Assembly (NCBI RefSeq): GCF_011683915.1
Contig: NZ_JAAQPH010000017.1
Span: forward strand, 1-64,000
Length of the DNA stretch: 64,000 nucleotides
From: Pelagibius litoralis
GTDB taxonomy: Bacteria; Pseudomonadota; Alphaproteobacteria; Kiloniellales; Kiloniellaceae
Reading direction: 5' to 3'
Shown here: positions 28,102-36,347 of the stretch, piece after piece
Layout: the number at the start of each line of letters is the position of its first letter
Position numbering within the stretch: position 1 is the stretch's first letter
Position numbers and translations under genes: made by a program
Notes under the pieces: model-generated
Told to the model about the DNA's origin: nothing
Database searches by the model: none
Seen by the model: only the letters and a program-made list of their open reading frames with translations

Positions 28102-30495
28102 ATGATCGAGACCCAAGACCTGAAGATGCTGGAGGCGCTGGAGAAGAAAGTCCTCTGGCTGTCCTCCTGGATGATCCACAACGCCAACCACCTGCGCCCA
28201 AAGAGTGACGGGGTGAAGGTCGGGGGGCACCAGGCCTCCAGCGCCTCCCTCGCCACCCTGATGACGGCACTCTATTTCCATGTGCTCAGGCCGCAGGATC
28301 GGGTGGCGGTGAAACCTCATGCCAGCCCGGTGTTCCACGCGATCCAGTACCTGCTCGGCAACCAGGACCGGGAGAGGCTGGAGAACTTCCGCGGCTTCGG
28401 TGGCGCCCAGTCCTATCCCTCGCGCACCAAGGACGTCGACGATGTCGATTTCTCCACCGGTTCCGTCGGCCTGGGTGTCGCCATCACCTCCTTCGCCAGC
28501 CTGGTGCAGGACTATGTGCGGCTGAAGGGCTGGTCGCAGAAGGCACCCGAAGGCCGCATGGTCGCCCTGGTCGGCGATGCGGAACTCGATGAGGGCAACA
28601 TCTATGAAGCCCTGATGGAGGGCTGGAAGCATGATCTGCGCAACACCTGGTGGGTCATCGACTACAACCGCCAGAGCCTGGACGCCGTGGCGCGCGAAGG
28701 CCTCTACGGTCAGTTCGATGCGCTGTTCCGCTCGATGGGCTGGGAGGTGGTCACCATCAAGTACGGCCACCTGCTGCAGGCTGCTTTCAAGGAACCGGGG
28801 GGTGAGGCGATCCGCGACTGGATCGACGGCTGTCCCAACCAGCTATACTCGGCCCTGACTTTCCAGGGCGGTGCCGCCTGGCGCAAGCGTCTGCTCGACG
28901 ATCTCGGCGATCAGGGGCCTGTCACGGCCTTGATCGAAGCGCGCAGCGACGATGATCTGGCGCGTCTGATGACCAACCTGGGCGGTCATGACCTGCCGGC
29001 GATCCTCGAAGCCTTCGCATCAATCGATCACGACCGTCCGGTCTGCTTTATCGCCTATACGGTAAAGGGCTACGGCCTGCCGCTGGCCGGTCACAAGGAC
29101 AACCATTCCGGTCTGATGACACCGGATCAGATGGAGGCCTACCGCAGCGGCCTGGGCGTTCGCGCGGGGCAGGAGTGGGAACCCTTCGAGGCGATGGAGC
29201 CATCGCAGGCCGAGATCGAGCGTTTTCTGAAAGCGGTCCCGTTCAACGCCCGGGGACGCCGCCGTTATCAGGCGGCGCGGGTGCCGCTGCCCGCGGCCCT
29301 GCCGACGCCAAGCGGCGAGGTGATGTCGACGCAGGAGGGTTTCGGCAAGATCCTGAACGAAGTGGCGCGGGAGGACTCGCCGCTGGCCCAGCGCATCGTC
29401 ACCACCGCGCCGGACGTGACGGTCTCGACCAACCTGGGTGCCTGGGTGAACCGGCGCGGCCTCTTCAGCCGCACCCCGCTGGGCGATACCTTCCGGGATG
29501 AGAAGGTGCCCTCGGCGCAGAAGTGGATCATGGGACCTGACGGCCAGCACCTGGAACTGGGCATCGCGGAAATGAACCTCTTCCTGCTGCTGTCTGCGCT
29601 GGGGTTATCGCACTCGTTGTTCGGCGAGCGCCTGCTGCCCATCGGCACGCTCTACGACCCCTTCATTCAGCGCGGTCTCGATGCCCTGAACTATGCCTGC
29701 TATCAGGATGCGCGCTTCATGCTGGTGGCCACGCCCTCAGGCATCACCCTGGCGCCGGAGGGTGGGGCGCATCAGTCGGTCTCCAGCCCGCTGATCGGTC
29801 TGGCACAGGACGGCCTGGCGTCCTTCGAGCCCGCCTTCGTTGACGAACTCGCGACCATCATGGCCTGGTCCTTCGATTACATGCAGCGCGACGGGGAGGG
29901 GGCACCTTCGGGCCCCTGGCTGCGCGACGAGAAGGGCGGCTCGGTCTATCTGAGACTCTCGACCCGGCCCCTGGAACAGCCCAAGCGGGCGATGAGCGAA
30001 ACCCTGGCCGAAGACATCATCAAGGGCGCCTACTGGCTGCGCGCGCCCGGGCCGAACTGCGAGGTGGTCATCGCCTATCAGGGCGTCGTCGCTGCTGAGG
30101 CGATTGCCGCCGCCGGCTTGATCGCCGAGGACCGCCGCGATGTCGGCGTGTTGGCGGTGACCTCCGCCGACCGCCTCTCTGCCGGCTGGCACGCGGCGGA
30201 ACGGGCGCGGCAGGAAGGCCAGCATCAGGCAAGATCTCACATTGAGGGTCTGTTGGCGCCCATCGACCGGGATGCCGGTCTGGTGACGCTGCTCGACGGA
30301 CATCCCACCACGCTCTCCTGGCTCGGCGGCGTGCGCGGCCACCGGGTGCAGGCCCTGGGGGTCGAGCACTTCGGCCAGACCGGCACGGTGCAGGATCTCT
30401 ACGGCCACCACCGCATCGACACCGATGCCGTTGTTGCCGCCGCCAATGCAGCCTCTGCCGGCCGCCCGATCCGCTATCTCAGGGCCTTGCCTTAG
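28102..30495 (+). CDS. AceE-like 2-oxoacid dehydrogenase E1 / transketolase-family enzyme
   Basis: A thiamine-diphosphate enzyme of 797 residues, often annotated only as transketolase. It follows the homodimeric pyruvate dehydrogenase E1 plan: N-terminal ThDP domain with GGHQASSASLATLM, FSTGSVGLGVA and the Mg/ThDP motif GDAELDEGN...NTWWVIDYNRQSLD, a pyrimidine-binding middle domain (HLELGIAEMNLF), and a C-terminal domain. Homology to P. putida MdeB and the divergent Lrp gene suggest oxidation of 2-oxobutyrate or another amino-acid-derived oxoacid. No E2/E3 genes are adjacent. The last 21 codons have a degenerate copy at 35596-35658. Confidence 0.85.
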   Translation: MIETQDLKMLEALEKKVLWLSSWMIHNANHLRPKSDGVKVGGHQASSASLATLMTALYFHVLRPQDRVAVKPHASPVFHAIQYLLGNQDRERLENFRGFGGAQSYPSRTKDVDDVDFSTGSVGLGVAITSFASLVQDYVRLKGWSQKAPEGRMVALVGDAELDEGNIYEALMEGWKHDLRNTWWVIDYNRQSLDAVAREGLYGQFDALFRSMGWEVVTIKYGHLLQAAFKEPGGEAIRDWIDGCPNQLYSALTFQGGAAWRKRLLDDLGDQGPVTALIEARSDDDLARLMTNLGGHDLPAILEAFASIDHDRPVCFIAYTVKGYGLPLAGHKDNHSGLMTPDQMEAYRSGLGVRAGQEWEPFEAMEPSQAEIERFLKAVPFNARGRRRYQAARVPLPAALPTPSGEVMSTQEGFGKILNEVAREDSPLAQRIVTTAPDVTVSTNLGAWVNRRGLFSRTPLGDTFRDEKVPSAQKWIMGPDGQHLELGIAEMNLFLLLSALGLSHSLFGERLLPIGTLYDPFIQRGLDALNYACYQDARFMLVATPSGITLAPEGGAHQSVSSPLIGLAQDGLASFEPAFVDELATIMAWSFDYMQRDGEGAPSGPWLRDEKGGSVYLRLSTRPLEQPKRAMSETLAEDIIKGAYWLRAPGPNCEVVIAYQGVVAAEAIAAAGLIAEDRRDVGVLAVTSADRLSAGWHAAERARQEGQHQARSHIEGLLAPIDRDAGLVTLLDGHPTTLSWLGGVRGHRVQALGVEHFGQTGTVQDLYGHHRIDTDAVVAAANAASAGRPIRYLRALP

Positions 30496-30535
30496 ATCCG
30501 CCATGGCCGTCGTTGGTCGCGGCCGAAGCGGTAGC

Positions 30536-31594
30536 TCATTCTTCTTCAAGGGTGACAACAACGACTCTGAACGGCCCCGTTTTAGCCAAGGAGGGGTCAT
30601 CCAGCATGAAATGGCGCAGCCTGCCTTCAGTCACGGCGACCTTGTTGCCGAAGACCGTGAGGTTAAGCGGCATGTCGAGACCATCGACAAGGGGTTCGAC
30701 AAGAAGAGGCGCGGGGCCTTCCAGGTCGACAACCAGCAACTTACCGTCGCCGCTTTGAACTGCGCCTTCAAGAATCAGCAGCCGCCCGTCGTCGGTCATT
30801 GCAAGGCCGTCGGGGTTCTGGATCTTACGCGTCAGGTTGAGCGGCACGACCTCCGCTCCAACCTCATTTAGCCTCACCCGAAACAGGGCGCCGTCGCTGT
30901 AGAGGCCGACGATCAAGTCGCCACTGGGCGTCATGACAATCCCGGCCGGGCCCAGGTCGCCCGGTGCGAAAAACGCATCGTCAGCTATCGTTTCAAAGGA
31001 AGCGCCGGGGGCTGCCAGATGAAGGATGCGGTCGCCGATGCTGTCGGTTACGTAGATCCCACCTTTGTTGTCGAGGGCAATGTCGTTCGCGAAACCTTGA
31101 TCCGGGATGGTCGAAGACCAAACGACCTCGCCTTGAGAAAGGTCTATGGCTGCGATCCGATGGGGGCGTCGCACCCTCTCACCGTTGATCTCCTGCCCCA
31201 GGAAGTCGGGCGATGTGACCCATAGCAAACCAGTCTGGGTGTCGAAGCGAAGTGATGTTCCAGCAAAGACCTCATCTGTTTCCTGAAAAGCCCGCTCCGT
31301 TGTTCCGTCGGTTGAAACACGCAGGATGTGACCCGCGGTCACAGAGCCGACGAAGAGGTCACCTTCAGGGCCGACGGCTATCCCGTTAGGATAGTCAAAG
31401 CCCTTCGGCAGCGGAATGGATTGTGCCGCAACTTCGGCTTGGGCGTGATGTGGCCCCATCAGCGGCCCCAGAACGATGAGTGCCGAAAGGAACGCCAAAA
31501 GGCGGTTGCGGCACGCGGTCGCTGATCTGAAAACAACGCGGCATTCGGTAACCAACCGGATTGGCGTTGCTGGACTGAAATCCGAAACTGTCAT
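30536..31594 (-). CDS. SMP-30/gluconolactonase-like beta-propeller, exported
   Basis: Predicted periplasmic six-bladed propeller of 352 residues. After a basic N-terminus a signal peptide (LLAFLSALIVLGPLMG, cleavage near HAQA) precedes repeats such as GFDYPNGIAVGPEGDLFVGSVTAGHILRV and GFANDIALDNKGGIYVTDSIGDRILHL. Relatives hydrolyse lactones or bind ligands; this one has no proven substrate. I prefer the ATG at 31594, preceded by AAGAGGAC. An ATG at 31702 overlaps the SDR stop by four bases and would add 36 unlikely residues, but shows the two genes are probably co-transcribed. Confidence 0.75.
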   Translation of the reverse strand: MTVSDFSPATPIRLVTECRVVFRSATACRNRLLAFLSALIVLGPLMGPHHAQAEVAAQSIPLPKGFDYPNGIAVGPEGDLFVGSVTAGHILRVSTDGTTERAFQETDEVFAGTSLRFDTQTGLLWVTSPDFLGQEINGERVRRPHRIAAIDLSQGEVVWSSTIPDQGFANDIALDNKGGIYVTDSIGDRILHLAAPGASFETIADDAFFAPGDLGPAGIVMTPSGDLIVGLYSDGALFRVRLNEVGAEVVPLNLTRKIQNPDGLAMTDDGRLLILEGAVQSGDGKLLVVDLEGPAPLLVEPLVDGLDMPLNLTVFGNKVAVTEGRLRHFMLDDPSLAKTGPFRVVVVTLEEE

Positions 31595-31698
31595 GGAGGA
31601 GTCCTCTTGTTGGATAGTTGATGCCGCCGTGGCCGGGTTTGCCTGTATGCCTATGGCGGTTTGGCAATGAAGGGTTCCTTCGCGCCGTTGCTGCGTCA

Positions 31699-32469
31699 TC
31701 ACCGTTGGCCGGGGATGCTGTAGCCGCCGTCGATCAGGATCGCCTGACCGGTGATGTTCGCCGCGCGGCTGGAGAGCAGGAAGGCGGCTAGTTCTGCCGT
31801 TTCGCGCGGCGTGCCCAGGCGGCCTATGGGATGGGCTTTGCCGAAGGCAGCGAAGACCGTCTCGTCGTCCTGGAAAGCCTGTCGCGTCATATCCGTGTCG
31901 ATGCCGCCGGGATTGATGTTGTTGATACGGATATCGAACGGCGCAAGCTCGAGAGCGGCGGCACGCAGCAGGCCATCCATTCCAGCCTTGCTCGCGGAAT
32001 AGCTCGTCGAGCCCGGCAGGGCGCCGACTGCGAGCCAGGACGACGTGTTGACGATCGCGCCGCCGCCGTTTTTCTTCATCTGGGTGGCCTGCGCGCGTAC
32101 CGACATCCAGATCGCTTTTAGATTTGTATCGATTGTATGGGTCCAGTCCTCTTCCGACTGTTCGAGCATCGGCACGAAGTTCCCGATGGTTCCCGCGTTG
32201 TTGAAAGCAAAGTCGAGCCGCCCGAAGATGGAAGTCGTCTCTTCAACGATCCGGGCATGATCCTCAGATCGTGTGATATCTGCGGCGATGGGCACTGCCG
32301 TGCCGCCGCTGCGCGCGATCTGCTCGGCGAGTTCGTTCAAACGCTCCTGTCGCCGGGCGACGATTGCAAGCTTTGCCCCTTCGTCGGCGAAGAGTTCGGC
32401 TGCGGCCCTGCCGATACCTGAACTGGCGCCGATGACGACGCCGGCTTTTCCTTCAAGAAGGCCCGACAT
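31699..32469 (-). CDS. Short-chain dehydrogenase/reductase
   Basis: NAD(P)-dependent oxidoreductase of 256 residues, classical SDR: cofactor loop GASSGIG (about 13-19), NNAG near 90, catalytic Ser in NTSSW and YSASKAG (Tyr/Lys), and a NINPGGIDTDM loop. Substrate unknown. Start at 32469 is backed by GGGAG eight bases upstream. Divergent from a LysR gene with only 76 bases between them, so that regulator likely controls it. Confidence 0.93.
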   Translation of the reverse strand: MSGLLEGKAGVVIGASSGIGRAAAELFADEGAKLAIVARRQERLNELAEQIARSGGTAVPIAADITRSEDHARIVEETTSIFGRLDFAFNNAGTIGNFVPMLEQSEEDWTHTIDTNLKAIWMSVRAQATQMKKNGGGAIVNTSSWLAVGALPGSTSYSASKAGMDGLLRAAALELAPFDIRINNINPGGIDTDMTRQAFQDDETVFAAFGKAHPIGRLGTPRETAELAAFLLSSRAANITGQAILIDGGYSIPGQR

Positions 32470-32545
32470 GCTTTTCTCTCCCGTGTTTCCTATTGGAGGG
32501 AAAAGTGGGAGCCACCATGTGCTGTGATAATGGAATGAAAATGCG

Positions 32546-33496
32546 ATGGATAATCCCATAGGCCGCAACAATGAACCGCATGAGCCTGCCGATGATAAAA
32601 TGGCGCTTCTGCAGGCTTTCGCCGAAACCGCGCGACGCCTCAGCTTTGTGAAGGCTGCCGCTGCGCTCAGTCTGACCCCGTCTTTGATGAGTCGCCGGGT
32701 GAAGAAACTCGAGAGCCTGCTTGGTGTTCAATTGCTTGCGCGTACGACGCGACGGGTCACTTTGACGGAGGCGGGAGAGGTTTACCTTGGCTACGCTGAG
32801 AGAATCCTCGCCGATCTGCAGGAGGCGGACGCTGCGGCAGCTTCTTTGGGAAGCCGGCCCGCGGGTCTCTTGACGGTCTCTGTACCCTGGGTTTTCGGTC
32901 GTTTGAAGGTGGCACCGGCTGTTCCTGAATTCATGTCTTGGAACCCCGCAATCCGGGTCGACCTTCGGTTTACGGACTACTATGTCGATCTGGTCGATCA
33001 ACGGATCGATGTTGCGATCCGGATCGGCGAACTCAAGGACTCCTCGCTGCGGGCCCGGCGAATTGCCGATAACCATCGTGGTCTTGTCGCGTCCGCGCGC
33101 TATCTTGACCGCTATGGTCGGCCGGACTCACCAGACGACTTAACGGCACATAGATGCCTGCACTTTCCGAACCTCGTGAGCGGTGACCGATGGTTGCTGG
33201 AGAGGGAAGGCGTGACGCGGCTCGTGCCGATCAATCCTTGGATGCGGGCAAACGATGCCGGTGCTCTTCTCAATGCAGCCTGCGTTGGCGCTGGCATTTC
33301 GCTGCTGTCCGATTTCATCACGGCTGAAGCGCGCCAATCGGGTGCGTTGGAGACTGTGCTGCCCGAGTGGACTGTTCCGGTCACGGGGATCTACGCAGTC
33401 TATCCGGAAGCAAACTTCGTCCCTGCAAAGACACGGGCTTTCGTGGCGTTTCTCGTTGAACGGTTTTCCGGCGGCGGCCCATCCGCTATCCGGTGA
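32546..33496 (+). CDS. LysR family transcriptional regulator
   Basis: A 316-residue regulator. The N-terminal helix-turn-helix (ALLQAFAETARRLSFVKAAAALSLTPSLMSRRVKKLESLLG) is followed by a substrate-binding domain (from about residue 105), of the CrgA-like group judging by RPAGLLTVSVPWVFGRL. Divergent from the SDR gene, its probable target together with the propeller gene. The start could also be the ATG at 32600, which would remove 18 residues rich in Asn/Glu/Pro. Confidence 0.9.
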   Translation: MDNPIGRNNEPHEPADDKMALLQAFAETARRLSFVKAAAALSLTPSLMSRRVKKLESLLGVQLLARTTRRVTLTEAGEVYLGYAERILADLQEADAAAASLGSRPAGLLTVSVPWVFGRLKVAPAVPEFMSWNPAIRVDLRFTDYYVDLVDQRIDVAIRIGELKDSSLRARRIADNHRGLVASARYLDRYGRPDSPDDLTAHRCLHFPNLVSGDRWLLEREGVTRLVPINPWMRANDAGALLNAACVGAGISLLSDFITAEARQSGALETVLPEWTVPVTGIYAVYPEANFVPAKTRAFVAFLVERFSGGGPSAIR

Positions 33497-33513
33497 CGGT
33501 GCCTTGAGGGCCG

Positions 33514-34536
33514 TCAGGTGACCCACTCGAAAAGCCAGCCGGCTGCGAGCGAACCGACAACCGCAAGCACCAGATACAGCATGAAAGGTTTTGCTCGGAG
33601 CACCGGAATGATCGCCAAGGCCCCCCAGATGCTCACCACGCCGCCGGATACCAGGAAAGCCATGGCGGCACCCTGCGACATGCCGTGGTCGATCAAGCCG
33701 CGGGTAAGCGGGAGTGCCGCGTAGCCGTCCAGGTAGGCAGGCGCGCCGACGAAAACGGCCAGGGGAATCGCCCATCGGGACTGGTTTCCGACATAGGCAG
33801 CCAGCGCCTGCGGGGCCAGCAGTTCCTGCATCAGGTATTCCGCCGAAAAGGCGAAACCAAGACAAAGCAGAAGCAGCTTTGTCATCGCCCAGATCTCTTT
33901 GACGAACTGATTGCGTCGCTCTTGCTCCTTCCAGATGGCGAGCCGGAAAGGGGCGGTGGTACCGCATCCGCCCCCGAGGGAGGCGGCAATGCCGTTCTGC
34001 CGCAGCGGCGCGCGGGTCCAGGCAAACCGCGACAGTGCGGCGGTAACGGCGCCGCCGAGAAGCCCGATGCCGAAAGCCGCCAGCGTTTTGCCGACGGCAA
34101 AGCCGAAGCCGAGGGTTGCCGCTGTGACGGCGAACATGGCCGGATCGGTGACGGGCGACGAAAGCCAGAACGCCATGATCGGCGCCAGCGGCACGCCGGA
34201 CGCCAGCAGGCCCGCCATTAGGGGCAGGACCGCGACCCCGCAGACCGGTGTGATCGCGCCGACCGCCGCGGCGGCCAGAATCGCGGTGGCGCGATTCCCC
34301 TCAAAGACCCGCGCGATATGCCCGCCGGCGCCGCTGGCATTCACCCAGGCCGATGCGAGGACACCGGGAATGACGAGCGGGGCGATATCCACCATGCCGC
34401 TGACCACGAATGACAGGGTTGCTGCGGCCTGTTCCGGTTCCCACAGGTAGAGACCCACAACGAACGCCAGGGTGAGCGCTCCCCAGATTCTCGGCTTTGT
34501 CGCGGCCGGTTTGGGCGCCCGTGCAATCTCACTCAT
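33514..34536 (-). CDS. Predicted permease, ArsP/DUF318 family
   Basis: Integral membrane protein of 340 residues with about eight to ten helices and the family's duplicated motifs (VIPGVLASAWVN; AITPVCGVAVLPLMAGLLASGVPLAPIMAFWLSSPVTDP; VGAPAYLDGYAALPLTRGLIDHGMSQGAAMAFLVSGG). ArsP members export trivalent organoarsenicals, but many relatives have other unproven roles, and the cysteine pattern here (ITPVCG, GGGCG) is compatible without being diagnostic. Divergent from a LysR gene (85-base gap), its likely regulator. It converges on the upstream LysR gene. Confidence 0.82.
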   Translation of the reverse strand: MSEIARAPKPAATKPRIWGALTLAFVVGLYLWEPEQAAATLSFVVSGMVDIAPLVIPGVLASAWVNASGAGGHIARVFEGNRATAILAAAAVGAITPVCGVAVLPLMAGLLASGVPLAPIMAFWLSSPVTDPAMFAVTAATLGFGFAVGKTLAAFGIGLLGGAVTAALSRFAWTRAPLRQNGIAASLGGGCGTTAPFRLAIWKEQERRNQFVKEIWAMTKLLLLCLGFAFSAEYLMQELLAPQALAAYVGNQSRWAIPLAVFVGAPAYLDGYAALPLTRGLIDHGMSQGAAMAFLVSGGVVSIWGALAIIPVLRAKPFMLYLVLAVVGSLAAGWLFEWVT

Positions 34537-34621
34537 CTTTGTTTTCCAAGAAGAAACCCGTTTGCGCCGAACGCTAGCCTGCGCCTATGCTCCTGAAAAA
34601 TGAATAATATGGCTATGAGCT

Positions 34622-35521
34622 ATGAGTATAAACGATAGGTTGGCGGTCCCCGAAAAACTGGACAGCGAGCTGTTGCGCACGTTTCTGGCCGTCGCTGATG
34701 CCGGCAGTGTCTCCGGGGGTGCCGAACGGATACTGCGGTCGCAATCGGCGGCCAGTCTGCAGATCAAGCGGCTGGAGAGCCTTTTGGGCGTCCCGGTCTT
34801 CGAGCGGCATGCGCGCGGTGTTTCGCTCACCGCAACCGGCGAGAAGCTGCGGCCGCTGGCGCAGCGTGTCGTCGACCTGCTTGATGCGGCTATCGGTGAT
34901 CTGAGATCGGAAGGCCTGGAAGGATCTCTGCGTATCGGCGTTCCGGACGAGTACGGGGAGATCATTCTGCCGAAGATCATCGCGCGCTTTGCCCGTCATC
35001 ATCCCCGGGTGGAACTGGCTGTGCGTTGCGGCTTCAGCGCCGACTTTCCCGCGGCGCTTTCAAAGGACGAACTCGATCTGGCGGTCCATGCCGTGGAGGC
35101 GGCGCCCCCCGCTTCGCAGATCCTTTTGAAAGAAAAGACGTACTGGGTCGGGGCGCGGTCTCATTCGGTGCACGAGCAGGACCCCCTTCCCATCGCCCTT
35201 TTTGATCGAGCGTGCTGGTGGCGCGACAGGGCCTTGCAGGCGCTGGAAGCCGCCGGCCGGCGCTACCGTGTAATCTACACCAGCGAAAGCGTGACAGGGG
35301 TTGCGGCCGCAATCGAAGCGGGCGTCGCTGTCGGCTTGCTGGGCGAGAGTTCCCTGCGCGATGGCTTGCGGCCACTGCTGCCGGCGGACGGCTTTCCCCG
35401 CATGCCGGATTCCCTGCTGGTTCTGGAGACCGGGCCCGGCGCGCGATCCTCCGTGGGCAAAGCGATGGCCGCGACAATCGTTGAAGCCTTTGGGCGGCAG
35501 GTTCCACGACGCCATTCCTAA
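34622..35521 (+). CDS. LysR family transcriptional regulator
   Basis: A 299-residue regulator with N-terminal helix-turn-helix (LLRTFLAVADAGSVSGGAERILRSQSAASLQIKRLESLLG) and a type 2 periplasmic-binding-like effector domain (from about 95). Divergent from the ArsP-like permease and probably its regulator. A direct CTATGAG repeat spans the start codon region (about 34613-34627), a possible autoregulatory feature. Typical length and composition for the family. Confidence 0.92.
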   Translation: MSINDRLAVPEKLDSELLRTFLAVADAGSVSGGAERILRSQSAASLQIKRLESLLGVPVFERHARGVSLTATGEKLRPLAQRVVDLLDAAIGDLRSEGLEGSLRIGVPDEYGEIILPKIIARFARHHPRVELAVRCGFSADFPAALSKDELDLAVHAVEAAPPASQILLKEKTYWVGARSHSVHEQDPLPIALFDRACWWRDRALQALEAAGRRYRVIYTSESVTGVAAAIEAGVAVGLLGESSLRDGLRPLLPADGFPRMPDSLLVLETGPGARSSVGKAMAATIVEAFGRQVPRRHS

Positions 35522-35540
35522 CCACTTGGACTTAAGGTTG

Positions 35541-35602
35541 GCGGAACAGGCCTCTTTGGGCAGGCCACCGGCCGTCTCGATGGGATGCAAAACCCGCTGC
35601 AG
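35541..35602 (-). pseudogene. Fragment of a Rieske oxygenase gene 5' end
   Basis: Read on the minus strand, 55 of 62 bases match the intact Rieske gene at 36393-36454 by hand alignment. The fragment encodes LQRVLHPIETAGGLPKEA versus LQRVLQPIETAGGLPNEA. Nothing before or after it resembles the rest of the gene, so it is a relic of a second copy or a related gene, in opposite orientation to the intact gene. Confidence 0.85.
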
Positions 35603-35658
35603 CGGCCAACGCGGCCTCCGCCGGCCGCCCGATCCGCTATCTGCGCGCGGTGCCGTGA
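35596..35658 (+). pseudogene. Fragment of an AceE-like E1 gene 3' end
   Basis: The last 21 codons of a relative of the E1 gene at 28102-30495, with stop: ANAASAGRPIRYLRAVP versus ANAASAGRPIRYLRALP. It abuts and overlaps the inverted Rieske fragment at a CTGCAG hexamer, so two unrelated gene ends have been joined. Confidence 0.85.
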
Positions 35659-35844
35659 GGGCCAAGAAGTGCTAACGCTGAAACAGCCAAAGCCGTGCCG
35701 CACAGCCCCTGTGCCATTCTTGTGAGATGGGTTCGTCTTGTTTCATTTTTGGTGATTTCAATGAACCTGCTCAATGCGGGAGTCGACCCATGGGTCATCT
35801 CACCAGTTTGGTGGATCGAAATTCATACCCACGGAGTTTAGGAA

Positions 35845-36159
35845 ATGACCAAAATTCTGACTGCTGTTATGACGACGGCATTTCTGCTGTCATCGGGTGC
35901 CAACCTGTCGCTTGCGGATCCGGCCGTAAACGAAGACGGTTCCCAAACATGCAATGCAAGCGGTGCGAGCACCGGCGTTGCGAACGGTGTCTGCGCCAAC
36001 GATTTGGCGACGAACGAGGGCTACTGTGATGGCGGCTGGAGCACTGAACCGGGCGGCGGTACGACCTGCTCCGAACCAAACGCCAGCAATAGCCAAGAGC
36101 TTGGGGCTCAGAAACTCAAGGCTGCGGCCCCAATGCCCACGCGACAGCCTTCGCGGTGA
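35845..36159 (+). CDS. Small secreted cysteine-containing protein
   Basis: A 104-residue protein with a clear signal peptide (MTKILTAVMTTAFLLSSGANLSLA, cleavage before DPAVN). The mature part is Asn/Gly/Thr-rich with four Cys (QTCNA, GVCAN, GYCDG, TTCSE), which could form two disulfides. The C-terminus is low-complexity. I recognise no family. GGAG and AGGAA precede the ATG closely. It lies alone between the gene fragments and the Rieske gene, followed by a hairpin at 36201. Likely accessory. Confidence 0.6.
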   Translation: MTKILTAVMTTAFLLSSGANLSLADPAVNEDGSQTCNASGASTGVANGVCANDLATNEGYCDGGWSTEPGGGTTCSEPNASNSQELGAQKLKAAAPMPTRQPSR

Positions 36160-36200
36160 GGCCTTCGCCGCGCGGGAAAATTGCCGATCTGATCGAGAAG

Positions 36201-36228
36201 GGGAGCGCGTTTCTTGAAGCGCGCTCCC
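36201..36228 (+). terminator. Terminator-like hairpin
   Basis: GGGAGCGCG pairs perfectly with CGCGCTCCC around a 10-base loop, 40 bases after the small secreted protein gene. The following GTGCTTGTT is a poor T run, so termination may be partial. Confidence 0.5.
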
Positions 36229-36347
36229 GTGCTTGTTCGGCGTCGGGCGGGTCGCCGTTGTCGCTGTTGAAATAGGACTGTCGCTTCTGACGACGCGTAA
36301 CGGCGGATTTGCGCGCCAGACTGGGTTCTCTGAGCGAGGAGGCCGAG

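Noticed and set aside
35060-35665. 201-codon minus-strand frame through the LysR gene end and the scar
   Set aside because: Only its first part is a real gene fragment (Rieske 5' relic); the rest is antisense to LysR.
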